From contig NZ_NFIV01000001.1 of the NCBI RefSeq assembly GCF_002159555.1, forward strand, positions 1-64,000: a stretch of 64,000 nt of DNA, given 5' to 3'. Numbering within the stretch: position 1 is the first letter of the stretch; the number at the start of each line of letters is the position of its first letter. This document shows positions 1-9,062 of the stretch, in pieces. Below the pieces are notes generated by a model. It was not told where the DNA came from and searched no databases. It saw only the letters and a program-made list of their open reading frames with translations. This DNA is from Muribaculum sp. An289 (GTDB lineage: Bacteria > Bacteroidota > Bacteroidia > Bacteroidales > UBA932). Position numbers and translations under genes: made by a program.

Positions 1-570
<570 letters not shown>

Positions 571-727
571 TAATACGACTTTCGTCTTCTTTCCTTGCAC
601 CGGCCGGAGTTTCCCCCCGGCCGGAGGGGGCCGGCTCTGCCGGCCCCGCTCGGGCTTCCTTCTTCCGATTCAATGAACTTCCCCCGGCCGGAGGAGGCAC
701 CGAGGCCCCCCTTCCCGAACGGGACTG

Positions 728-758
728 CAAAGGTAGCGCTCTTTGCCGGATTTCCAAA
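728..758 (-). promoter_or_regulatory. rRNA operon promoter
   Basis: On the minus strand TTTG (755-758) is followed after exactly 19 nt by TACCTTTG (728-735). This matches the Bacteroidota primary sigma consensus TTTG-N19-TAnnTTTG. Transcription would start near 721 and run through a GC-rich leader of about 150 nt into 16S. The leader (595-720) has repeated CCCCCGGCCGGAGG-like blocks that can form strong hairpins, as expected for an rRNA leader involved in processing. Confidence 0.8.
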
Positions 759-1180
759 CTTTTTAAGGACTTTTTTTCGACTTTTTTCGGTTTTTTTTCG
801 ATTTTCCCCCGCCTGCCATATGCTTTTCCCAGCTTTTTCCAGCCTGCCGCCGCCTTCCCTCCGCCTCCCCGGGGCACGGAACGCATCCGCACAGGGCAGA
901 CGACGGGCAAACACGGCATCGCCCCGCGACACATCCCCTGGGCACGCAACGGACACAAGCCGGGCAGGCAACGGTTCGTACACCTTTATTATATATAATG
1001 CAGCATTATTATGCCATGGCATGCACGGGTCCGGAAGCGGCTGCAAATATTTTTTTCGCGCATCATTTTTCCTACCGGAAATTTTCAAGATGAATTTTCA
1101 AGCGGTTTTTATCAGAAGCTGTCTAAATTTTTTAAGAAGAGGGCACATATTTCACCACATTTTTCTTATTTTCACAACAA

Positions 1181-1218
1181 TTTTAGAAAACCGAATAAAT
1201 TTTAGAAAACTGCATAAA
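1181..1218 (+). repeat. 19-nt tandem repeat abutting the malic enzyme start
   Basis: Two adjacent copies (1181-1199 and 1200-1218) beginning TTTTAGAAAAC and ending ATAAA agree at 17 of 19 positions. The second copy ends at the base before the ATG at 1219. The repeat sits where a ribosome binding site would be. It is AT-rich and contains no Shine-Dalgarno sequence, in keeping with Bacteroidota leaders. Confidence 0.75.
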
Positions 1219-2532
1219 ATGGAACATACGAAAAAGACTGAAGACATTTATAAATTATCCCTTGAATACCACAGGGCATATCCGAAAGGAAAGCTGGCCA
1301 CCATACCGACAAAACCGCATAACACACAACAGGATCTGTCTTTGGCCTATTCTCCGGGAGTAGCCGCCCCGTCGCTCGAAATAGCTGAAAATCCTGAAAA
1401 TGTATACCAATACACGGGAAAAGGGAATCTTGTCGGGGTCATTACAAACGGGACGGCCGTCCTCGGGTTGGGAAATATCGGTGCGGAAGCATCCAAGCCG
1501 GTAATGGAAGGGAAAGCATTCCTGTTCAAGATACTTGCGGGAATCGATGCCTACGACATTGAAATAAATACCGAAGACATCGAAAAATTCATCGATACAG
1601 TAAAAATGATAGCTCCGACCTTCGGTGGAATCAATCTTGAAGATATAAAATCTCCGGAATGTTTCGAAATAGAAAGAAGACTAAGAAAAGAACTCGATAT
1701 ACCGGTAATGCACGACGACCAGCACGGAACGGCAATAATATCTTCGGCAGCGCTTCTCAATGCAATGGAAATAGCGGGCAAGAGAATGGAGGACGTACGC
1801 ATCGTAATAAACGGGGCGGGAGCAGCCGCAATAGCATCGGCAGACATGTACCTTAAACTCGGAGTACGCAAGGAAAATATCATAATGTGCGACAGCAAGG
1901 GGGTGATAAACAAAACGAGGGACAAACTCACCGAAGAAAAACTCCGTTTTGTCAATGAAACCTCCGCCAGGACTCTCGATGAGGCGATAACCGGAGCGGA
2001 CGCATTCATAGGTTTTTCAAAAGCCGGTGTCCTTAAACCGGAGATGGTGATGAGAATGGCCCCGAGCCCACTGATACTCGCCCTTGCCAACCCTGAACCG
2101 GAAATAAATTATGACGAAGCAAAAGCAGTGAGAAAAGACCTGATAATGGGGACAGGCAGGAGCGATTATCCTAATCAGGTAAACAATGTCCTCGGCTTTC
2201 CTTATATATTCAGAGGTGCGCTCGATGTCAGGGCCCGTGAAATAAACGACAAAATGAAACTCGCCGCGGCCAAAGCCATTGCAGGACTGGCAAAAGAAGA
2301 AGTGCCCGAAGAAATACTCCGGGCATATAACAAGAAAAGCATGTCTTTCGGACCGGATTATCTGATACCGGTGCCGCTTGACAAGAGGCTGCTCTACCGT
2401 GTAGCATCTGCCGTAGCAGAAGCCGCCGTGGATTCGGGAGTGGCGAGAATCGGATACGATGCCGTAAAATACAGGAAATACGTAGAACGCATCTGCCGTG
2501 AAAGATGTTATGTTTCAGATAAAATAAGATAA
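1219..2532 (+). CDS. maeB: NADP/NAD-dependent malic enzyme (malate dehydrogenase, oxaloacetate-decarboxylating)
   Basis: Oxidatively decarboxylates malate to pyruvate and CO2 with reduction of NAD(P), supplying pyruvate and reducing power in the cytoplasm. The 437-residue product has the malic N-terminal domain (about 1-165) with the active-site stretch EASKPVMEGKA near residue 95 and the metal-binding HDDQHGTA near residue 165. An NAD-binding Rossmann domain with INGAGAAAIA follows from about 200. It is the short form without the C-terminal phosphotransacetylase-like domain found in long MaeB. The ATG at 1219 is chosen because homology starts there; the same frame is open back to 595 through the rRNA leader and promoter, which cannot be coding. 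It stands alone and converges with the GH20 gene. Confidence 0.93.
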   Translation: MEHTKKTEDIYKLSLEYHRAYPKGKLATIPTKPHNTQQDLSLAYSPGVAAPSLEIAENPENVYQYTGKGNLVGVITNGTAVLGLGNIGAEASKPVMEGKAFLFKILAGIDAYDIEINTEDIEKFIDTVKMIAPTFGGINLEDIKSPECFEIERRLRKELDIPVMHDDQHGTAIISSAALLNAMEIAGKRMEDVRIVINGAGAAAIASADMYLKLGVRKENIIMCDSKGVINKTRDKLTEEKLRFVNETSARTLDEAITGADAFIGFSKAGVLKPEMVMRMAPSPLILALANPEPEINYDEAKAVRKDLIMGTGRSDYPNQVNNVLGFPYIFRGALDVRAREINDKMKLAAAKAIAGLAKEEVPEEILRAYNKKSMSFGPDYLIPVPLDKRLLYRVASAVAEAAVDSGVARIGYDAVKYRKYVERICRERCYVSDKIR

Positions 2533-2562
2533 TGTGATTGCATCACCGTGTAATCGGCTGCA

Positions 2563-4572
2563 TCACCTTATGATTATTTCGTCCGTAAACAGGCAACCGT
2601 TGTCGATTCCGTTCGACAATGCAGTGTATCTTACGTAGCGCGCATCTGTGTCCCCAGACCATGAATAGGTACGGAAAATAAGTTCCGTGGCATCCTTTGG
2701 CACATCGGTAAACTGGCGGGAGAGTTCCGTAAATGACTCTCCGTCATCGGATACGGATATTATCACTTCCTCCGGTTGCCACAGCCAAGGGCCGGTAAGC
2801 TGCATGAATTCGGCCCCGATATACCTTATCCGGGTAGGTTCGCCGAGGTCGATGACAACATCTACGTCACGGTTTATGAAACCCTGCCAACGGCCGTCGG
2901 CATAAGTCCAGCCTCCCCTCACCCCGTCTACAAGGGCAGTATCCCCGCCGGCAGGATAATAACGCGAGAACGGCTGGATATATTCTATTTTCTTTCCGAC
3001 TGCAAGATGTTTTTCAGGGCGGGCCGCTTCCGGTCTCTCACCTTTCTCCTTCCGTATGTCAAAAGGATGGTAGCCGCGTGAAAGAAGAAAATCAGTCTCG
3101 GAAATGACATTCTTCCTGAATGATTCCCAGTCCTTACGGGAAGGAAGGCTCCACGCGGTCTCCGCGATGGACAATACGCGCGGATAAAGCATATATTCCG
3201 TATACCAGTCAGGCTGGATATATTCGCACCAAAGATTTGACTGCACACCTATGTAATGAGATTGCAATTCCGGAGAAAGCGTATCGGGAACAGGCTCGAA
3301 AGAATAGGTTTTCGCCAATGTCAGATAACCTCCCTTGGCTACAGGCTGAGTGAATGGGGCATCCTGATAGGCATCGATATAACAGAATTCTCCCGGAGAC
3401 ATAATCACATCATTGCCTGCCTCGGCCGCCTCTACCCCATAATCGAGCCCACGCCATACCATTATCGCTGATGAGGCATTCACGCTGTCGCGGAGAATCT
3501 CATCCCAACCTATCAGTTTCCGTCCGTGGTCGTTAAGGAATTTTTCTATCCTGCGCACAAGGTATCCCTGCAAACCGGCTTCATCGCCCAGCCTCTCTTC
3601 CTTTATCCTCCGCTGGCAGTCCGGACAGTTTTTCCACCCTTCATGGGCCGCTTCGTCCCCTCCGATATGGATGTATTCCGATGGGAAAAGTTCCATTACT
3701 TCGGTCAGGACATTTTCCAGAAACACGAAAGTTCCCTCCTTACCTACACATAACTCCGAATTGACATACGGCTTCCCGGAACAGGAAAGCTCCGGATAGA
3801 CTGCCAGGACTTCCTCCGAATGGCCGGGCATCTCTATTTCGGGAATCACGGTTATATGTTTTTTTGCGGCATATTCCACAATTTCCCTTATGTCTTCCTT
3901 AGTATAAAAACCGCCGTCCGCATCAGGATGGTCCGCCGTGCAATATTTGCGGCCGCCATTCCACCATGCTTCCCAGTCAGGATAAGGCCTCCACGCGGCT
4001 ATTTCCGTCAGTTCCGGATAACGGTCAATCTCTATCCTCCAGCCTGCACCATCGGTAAGATGCCAGTGAAAACGGTTCAGTTTATAACGGGCCATAGCAT
4101 CCAACTGCTTCATTACGAATTCCTTAGTCTTGAAATGGCGGGAAACGTCCAAATGCATTCCACGGTAAGGAAAACGCGGATAATCGGTTATTTCGACATA
4201 AGGCAGCCTGCCGTCATCGCATAAAAAAGAAAGGGTCTGCAAGGCATAGAAGACACCGGCATCGGAAAGGGCCTCTATGGAAACCCCTCCACCGTCCACG
4301 GACATACGGTAACTTTCGCAAGAAGCCACACCGGCTACCGTATCCTTTATTGCAATATATACATTATAAGGTGCAAGGGTATCCTTTATCATGTCCGCAG
4401 GAAGGACAGAAATGGTTTCAATGTCCTCCGCAGTAAGCGGAATCTCAAAATGCCCCCGGTGCATTTCGACGTGTTGGGGCTGTGGGATTACAGGCAGCAG
4501 GGCATCGGAGCCGCCGCATGCCGATAACAGGAACGGGAAAAACATAAAAAGGATGAATTTGGCTGGCTTCAT
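2563..4572 (-). CDS. beta-N-acetylhexosaminidase (GH20) lipoprotein
   Basis: Removes terminal N-acetylhexosamine residues from glycans such as mucin or peptidoglycan-derived sugars. The 669-residue protein begins with a lipoprotein signal ending in the lipobox LLSAC, so it is probably anchored in the cell envelope. A GH20 N-terminal accessory domain precedes the TIM barrel that starts around residue 130 (YRGMHLDVSRHF). The catalytic Asp-Glu pair lies in HIGGDEAAHEGW near residue 305. The last 130 residues look like an F5/8 type C (discoidin) carbohydrate-binding domain (VDVVIDLGEPTRIRYIGAEF). The gene is 27 nt upstream of murF-alr on the same strand side, so the two may share transcription. 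Substrate is inferred from family only. Confidence 0.92.
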   Translation of the reverse strand: MKPAKFILFMFFPFLLSACGGSDALLPVIPQPQHVEMHRGHFEIPLTAEDIETISVLPADMIKDTLAPYNVYIAIKDTVAGVASCESYRMSVDGGGVSIEALSDAGVFYALQTLSFLCDDGRLPYVEITDYPRFPYRGMHLDVSRHFKTKEFVMKQLDAMARYKLNRFHWHLTDGAGWRIEIDRYPELTEIAAWRPYPDWEAWWNGGRKYCTADHPDADGGFYTKEDIREIVEYAAKKHITVIPEIEMPGHSEEVLAVYPELSCSGKPYVNSELCVGKEGTFVFLENVLTEVMELFPSEYIHIGGDEAAHEGWKNCPDCQRRIKEERLGDEAGLQGYLVRRIEKFLNDHGRKLIGWDEILRDSVNASSAIMVWRGLDYGVEAAEAGNDVIMSPGEFCYIDAYQDAPFTQPVAKGGYLTLAKTYSFEPVPDTLSPELQSHYIGVQSNLWCEYIQPDWYTEYMLYPRVLSIAETAWSLPSRKDWESFRKNVISETDFLLSRGYHPFDIRKEKGERPEAARPEKHLAVGKKIEYIQPFSRYYPAGGDTALVDGVRGGWTYADGRWQGFINRDVDVVIDLGEPTRIRYIGAEFMQLTGPWLWQPEEVIISVSDDGESFTELSRQFTDVPKDATELIFRTYSWSGDTDARYVRYTALSNGIDNGCLFTDEIIIR

Positions 4573-4599
4573 GGTATTTTTATTTTAAAACATTAAATA

Positions 4600-7065
4600 T
4601 CAATCATTAAGATATATTCTCTGCACTCTTTGCGATGGGGAAGTCAGTATTTCATACGGGATAGTGCCGATTGCCTCCGACAGCCTCGATACCGGAAGGT
4701 CGTCACCGAAAATCACTACGGTATCGCCCTCTTCGGCATTAATGCCGGTAACATCGATCATGCATGCATCCATGCATATATTCCCGACTATCTGGGCAAG
4801 GCGACCGTTGACGGAAACCCGGGCGGCTCTGTTTCCGAGATGCCGGTCGAGTCCGTCCGCGTACCCTATAGGTATCACGGCTATCCTCGAATCGCGGTCC
4901 ACGAAAGTTTTCCTTCCATAACCTATGGAATCTCCGGCACGGACGTCCCTAATTTGGAGAATCGTTGTTTTCAAGGTACTTACGTTCCTCAATCCAGTAT
5001 CCCCGCACATGCTGATTCCATACAGACCTATTCCCAAACGCACCATATCCATCTGGTATTCAGGGAAGCGTTCTATTCCGGCAGAGTTAAGGATATGCTT
5101 GAGGACCCTGCATCCGGCAGATCTTTCTATGGTTTCGGCGGCTTCCTTGAAGCGTGAAATCTGAAGCATTGTAAAATCATCGAGCGAAGGGGTATCGCTC
5201 CCCGCCAAATGGGAAAATACCGATTTTACTTTCACCGTTTCCTGGCCTTTGAGCAATGCGCACAGTGCAGGGACGTCTTCCGGAGCAAAACCAAGCCGGT
5301 GCATCCCCGTATCAATTTTTATATGAATAGGGAACGATACGGCTCCGCGGGATTTGCCTTCACGGATGAAAGCGTCCAGAAGTCTGAAACTGTATATTTC
5401 CGGCTCCAGAGCATGGTCATACAGAAGATTAAGGCAGTTCATCTCGGGATTCATAACCATTATCGGAATCGATATCCCTTCATTGCGGAGCTCGACACCT
5501 TCATCAGCGACTGCTACGGCGAGCGCATCGCATCTATGCTCCTGCAATGTTCTGGAAACTTCCACCGCACCGGCCCCGTAAGCGGAAGCCTTTACCATAC
5601 ATATCATCTTCGTATCGGGCCTGAGCCTGGATTTGTATCTATTGAAATTGTGGACAATGGCACCGAGACTGACCTCCATAACCGTCTCGTGAGCCTTCTG
5701 CTCCAGCCTTTCCGTAATCCTTTCGAAGTGGAAACTCCGTGAACCTTTTATAAGCACGAGCCTCCCCGAAAAATCTGAAGCCCTGAAGTCCGCCAACAGC
5801 TCTTCGGTAGAACGGTAGAAAGCCTTGCCGATACCGAAAAAATCCGAATGCGACGAAAGTTCAGGCCCGACTCCGATGATATTATCCACGGACTTGGCCT
5901 CCACGATTCCGGCCACCTGCCGGTACAGGATATCCGAAGGGCAGCCCGATTGCAGGATATCCGAAAGAATCAGGGTAGTCTTGCATCCGCTTCCGCCCTT
6001 TCTTCCGGACAGGAAATCCAGGGCAATGGCGAGTGAATTTATATCCGAATTGTACGTATCGTTTATAATCAGTGTCCCGTTCCGTCCCTGCTTGACTTCG
6101 AGCCTCATGGCTACGGGTTCAAGCGTGGAGAAAGGAAGCATGCCGTCCAAAAGCGACGGGTCAAGACAATATGCCGTGCAAATGCAATGGAGTACATCCG
6201 CAAGCGAGGCATCGTCCGTAAAAGGTATCTCGCACCGGCCTTCCCGACCGTCATACTTTATTATAAAAGATGTGGAAAATTCTTTTTTCGTTATCCCGCT
6301 CACGAATACGGTGGCATCATGATTTTCCATGCTCCATGTCACCTTGCGAGCCGTCAGAGCGACACTGCGCACAGCTTCATCCGCTACCTTGTCATCAGCA
6401 CAATATACTATAAAAGACGAATCCCTGAACAACTTCAGTTTTTCAAGAGCCTTTTCTTTCATTGAAGGAAAATTTTCCTGATGGGCCGCACCTATGTTCG
6501 TCAGAACTCCGATATCGGGTCTGACAATCCTTTCGAGCCTTTCCATTTCACCCGGCATGGATATTCCGGCTTCGAAAACGGCCAGATTGTACGAAGCATC
6601 CATATTCCAGACGGACAGAGGCACCCCGATTTGCGAATTATAACTTTTCGGAGACCTTATTATATTGTATTTTCCGCAAAGAAGATGATACAGGAATTCC
6701 TTTACCACGCTTTTCCCATTACTGCCGGTTATCCCGACTACCGGAAACCGGAAGCGGTCCCTGTGATATGCCGCAAGCCGCTGCAAAGCCGAAAGCGTAT
6801 CGGGCACCCGGAGAAAAACCGCATCCGATAGTCTTTCCATTCCGGGAATATCATGCGAAACCACGAAACACCGCACTCCCATCCGGTATGCATCATTGAC
6901 ATATTTGTGGCCGTCATTCGTACCGGTCTCGATTGCGAAAAACAATGTAGAGTCTGGGAAAGACAGCCTCCTGCTGTCCACGGACAGTTCCGAAAAAGCA
7001 TAATCCCCTGCACCGACGGCATTTGCGCCTAAAATACGTGCCGCTGCGGATATAGTGTATTCCAT
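4600..7065 (-). CDS. murF-alr: bifunctional UDP-MurNAc-tripeptide:D-Ala-D-Ala ligase / alanine racemase
   Basis: A fusion of two cell-wall enzymes. The MurF half (about 1-440) adds D-Ala-D-Ala to the UDP-MurNAc tripeptide and has the ATP loop GITGSNGKS near residue 110. The alanine racemase half (about 455-821) converts L- to D-alanine with PLP on the lysine of MVKASAYGAGA and carries the second catalytic region near IGYGRKTF. The fusion couples D-Ala supply to its use and is well known in Bacteroidales, so it is not novel. The ATG at 7065 (MEYTISAAARI) matches where MurF homology begins; an in-frame start 11 codons upstream at 7098 is less likely. Confidence 0.95.
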   Translation of the reverse strand: MEYTISAAARILGANAVGAGDYAFSELSVDSRRLSFPDSTLFFAIETGTNDGHKYVNDAYRMGVRCFVVSHDIPGMERLSDAVFLRVPDTLSALQRLAAYHRDRFRFPVVGITGSNGKSVVKEFLYHLLCGKYNIIRSPKSYNSQIGVPLSVWNMDASYNLAVFEAGISMPGEMERLERIVRPDIGVLTNIGAAHQENFPSMKEKALEKLKLFRDSSFIVYCADDKVADEAVRSVALTARKVTWSMENHDATVFVSGITKKEFSTSFIIKYDGREGRCEIPFTDDASLADVLHCICTAYCLDPSLLDGMLPFSTLEPVAMRLEVKQGRNGTLIINDTYNSDINSLAIALDFLSGRKGGSGCKTTLILSDILQSGCPSDILYRQVAGIVEAKSVDNIIGVGPELSSHSDFFGIGKAFYRSTEELLADFRASDFSGRLVLIKGSRSFHFERITERLEQKAHETVMEVSLGAIVHNFNRYKSRLRPDTKMICMVKASAYGAGAVEVSRTLQEHRCDALAVAVADEGVELRNEGISIPIMVMNPEMNCLNLLYDHALEPEIYSFRLLDAFIREGKSRGAVSFPIHIKIDTGMHRLGFAPEDVPALCALLKGQETVKVKSVFSHLAGSDTPSLDDFTMLQISRFKEAAETIERSAGCRVLKHILNSAGIERFPEYQMDMVRLGIGLYGISMCGDTGLRNVSTLKTTILQIRDVRAGDSIGYGRKTFVDRDSRIAVIPIGYADGLDRHLGNRAARVSVNGRLAQIVGNICMDACMIDVTGINAEEGDTVVIFGDDLPVSRLSEAIGTIPYEILTSPSQRVQRIYLND

Positions 7066-7127
7066 ATCAAACCTGTTTTCAATATTCAAAAATAGCAAAT
7101 ATCGTCATCTGATGAAATTTATTTGCA

Positions 7128-7135
7128 TACATTTG
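7128..7135 (+). promoter_or_regulatory. -7 element upstream of the esterase gene
   Basis: TACATTTG fits the Bacteroidota -7 consensus TAnnTTTG, 29 nt before the ATG at 7165. No clear TTTG lies 19-20 nt upstream, so the assignment rests on the -7 box alone. Confidence 0.4.
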
Positions 7136-7164
7136 GAAAATTTTTAAAAAATTGACATAAAAAT

Positions 7165-8598
7165 ATGCGTAAGATTATTTATTTGACATTGATTGCATCT
7201 GTTTGGGCCGGCATGGTACTGGCCGGTTGCAAGGAAACCACCCAGGAGGATCCGGAGATTCCGGATGGCGGAGGAAATGACAGTACGGAAGTAATCGTTC
7301 CGGAAATTACGGACGAAATGATAACGGATTATTTCGGGGGGACCCTGGAAGGGAGCGACAGCCTGTTCAACGGGACACTCGCAATCGGAACAGATGCCAT
7401 AGATGAAAACAGGGAGCGTATCTGGAATTTGTGGGTACAGGCGAACAACCAATACAGTGAAGACCCGCTGCCTGCACCTGACGATTTGCTGAATTCGCAC
7501 CAGGCAAGCCACTGGACCCTGCCGCAAGAGCTCGAACCCAATGCAATTATGCCGTTCTACTATGGTTTCAAGGGGAGCGCTCCGACTGAAGGGTACCCGC
7601 TTTTCGTTTACCTGCACGGTTCCGGCTCGAAATATGCCGAATGGTCTACAGGGCTGGCTCTCTGCCAGGAATTTGACGACAGCCCTTCACTTTATTTCAT
7701 TCCTCAGATTCCCAACATAGGGGATTACTACCGCTGGTGGCAGAAAGCGAAACAATTCGCATGGGAAAAACTGTTGCGCCTTGCTTTCATCTCGGGCGAC
7801 ATAAATCCTGACAGGATATATTTCTTCGGCATATCCGAAGGAGGATACGGCAGCCAGAGGCTTGCATCGTTCTATGCCGACTACCTGGCAGGTGCAGGCC
7901 CTATGGCCGGAGGAGAACCGCTGAGGAACGCCCCGCCGGAGAACTGCGCGAACATCGCATTTTCATTAAGGACAGGCGGAGAGGACACCGGCTTCTACAG
8001 AAACACGCTGTCGATAGCGGCTAAAAATTATTTCAACGAACTGGAAGCGGCCCATCCGGGATACTATGTACATAACGTTGAAATCATTCCGGGATACGGA
8101 CATTCGATAGATTACTACCCTACAACCCCATGGCTGAAAGAATATGAAAGGAATCCTTATCCAACCTACGTCGCATGGGAAAATTTCGAGATGGACGGAA
8201 TATACAGGGACGGCTTTTATAACATCGCCGTAATAGAAAGGTCGAATGACGATTATTCCACAAGGACTTTCTATGAGATGACAATCGACGGCAACGACAT
8301 CACGATGAATGTGAACGAAACCACGACTACGGCAACCGAAACCGACCCGCTGTACGGAATAGAACTGGAAATCGAGAAGAGTTACGCCCCTTCCCAGAAA
8401 GGACGGTTCCTTGTCTACCTTTGCCCGGAACTTGTGAATCTGGACGAGGAAATCAGCCTTACGGTAAACGGCACAGAGGTCTTCAGAGGGATAGTGGAAC
8501 CTGATATCAGGCATTTGGTCAACAGTTGCGCCACATTCTTCGACCCTCAAAGGCTTTACCCTGCCGCCATCGAGGTGGATTTGGGAAAGCTGGAGTAA
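7165..8598 (+). CDS. secreted alpha/beta hydrolase (esterase-like) lipoprotein
   Basis: The 477-residue protein starts with a lipoprotein signal ending in VLAGC, so it is exported and lipid-anchored. A predicted alpha/beta hydrolase core begins at about residue 145 with PLFVYLHGSGS, a likely oxyanion-hole region. The serine nucleophile motif is GISEGG near residue 221, and a candidate catalytic histidine is in GYGHSIDY near residue 310. The C-terminal 120 residues look like a beta-rich accessory domain. The fold resembles polyhydroxybutyrate-depolymerase/feruloyl-esterase-like proteins that Bacteroidales use on polysaccharide esters, but the substrate cannot be told. It is divergently transcribed from murF-alr. 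Confidence 0.75.
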   Translation: MRKIIYLTLIASVWAGMVLAGCKETTQEDPEIPDGGGNDSTEVIVPEITDEMITDYFGGTLEGSDSLFNGTLAIGTDAIDENRERIWNLWVQANNQYSEDPLPAPDDLLNSHQASHWTLPQELEPNAIMPFYYGFKGSAPTEGYPLFVYLHGSGSKYAEWSTGLALCQEFDDSPSLYFIPQIPNIGDYYRWWQKAKQFAWEKLLRLAFISGDINPDRIYFFGISEGGYGSQRLASFYADYLAGAGPMAGGEPLRNAPPENCANIAFSLRTGGEDTGFYRNTLSIAAKNYFNELEAAHPGYYVHNVEIIPGYGHSIDYYPTTPWLKEYERNPYPTYVAWENFEMDGIYRDGFYNIAVIERSNDDYSTRTFYEMTIDGNDITMNVNETTTTATETDPLYGIELEIEKSYAPSQKGRFLVYLCPELVNLDEEISLTVNGTEVFRGIVEPDIRHLVNSCATFFDPQRLYPAAIEVDLGKLE

Positions 8599-8599
8599 T

Positions 8600-8690
8600 C
8601 CGATTGGGCCGGGCCGGGCTTGGATTGGTGGCTGGTTGGATGGCCGATTGGGCCGGTTGGATGGTTGAGTGGATGATTGCGGGCACACCC
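8600..8690 (+). repeat. low-complexity G/T-rich repeat after the esterase gene
   Basis: Directly after the esterase stop the text is a patchwork of TTGGATGG and CCGATTGGGCCGG units; the 13-mer CCGATTGGGCCGG occurs at 8600-8612 and 8644-8656. It is probably slippage-prone intergenic sequence with no coding support. Confidence 0.55.
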
Positions 8691-8756
8691 GAAAATGGCT
8701 ATCAATCACATAATCCATTAAGCATCAACATATTACGAACAACTACACCAAATACT

Positions 8757-8808
8757 GATGTGGATTCCGAGGGGTACGAAACCTCTTGAAATCCACATCG
8801 GTTTTCTT
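8757..8808 (+). terminator. intrinsic terminator of the esterase gene
   Basis: A perfect 10-bp stem (GATGTGGATT at 8757-8766 with AATCCACATC at 8790-8799) encloses an inner GAGG/CCTC pairing and is followed by GGTTTTCTTT. It closes the core segment 50 nt before the left repeat of the island. Confidence 0.7.
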
Positions 8809-8860
8809 TATACATCCTCATAAACACTTGATAAACAGCAAGTTACTCACAATTATCCAA

Positions 8861-8876
8861 TTTTATAGCGTGCGCC
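8861..8876 (+). repeat. left boundary repeat of the genomic island (attL candidate)
   Basis: TTTTATAGCGTGCGCC occurs here and again, identical over 16 bp, at 21379-21394. The pair encloses all the mobile-type genes of this region, and a tyrosine integrase lies just inside the right copy. This is the arrangement expected of attachment-site core duplications. Flanking bases differ on both sides of each copy. Confidence 0.65.
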
Positions 8877-9062
8877 TAAGATTGCAGTTCAAGACCCGGG
8901 GATAAGGTTCACGCACTGGAGATGCAATTCATGCGCTTGGGATTGCAGTCAAGTTCTTAGAACTGGATACTGTTTCAAACAGTGTGTCTGAGATATAGGA
9001 TAATATCAAACTGTTACAGGAAGTTTATACCTATATCCTATGCCTTTCTGCATCATAACAAT
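8877..9062. other. non-coding left end of the island
   Basis: No gene is supported here. Short imperfect repeats are visible (GATTGCAGTTCAAG and GATTGCAGTCAAG), along with a small hairpin at ACTGTTTCAAACAGT and an inverted ATAGGATA/TATCCTAT pair. Such structure would fit integrase arm-binding sites, but this is inference. Confidence 0.35.

Larger units (their letters stand above)
571..1218. other. intergenic region between 16S and malic enzyme
   Basis: This divergent intergenic stretch has no convincing gene. From left to right it holds the GC-rich rRNA leader with CCGGCCGG repeats (595-720), the rRNA promoter (728-758), a T-rich run (759-810), then AT-rich sequence leading to the malic enzyme gene. 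Long open frames cross it on both strands but have no family resemblance and arise from GC-rich, low-complexity text. Confidence 0.7.

Noticed and set aside
595-1218. The long N-terminal extension of the malic enzyme frame back to 595 (645 codons in all)
   Set aside because: It would run through the rRNA leader and promoter on GC-rich repeats. Malic enzyme homology begins at 1219.
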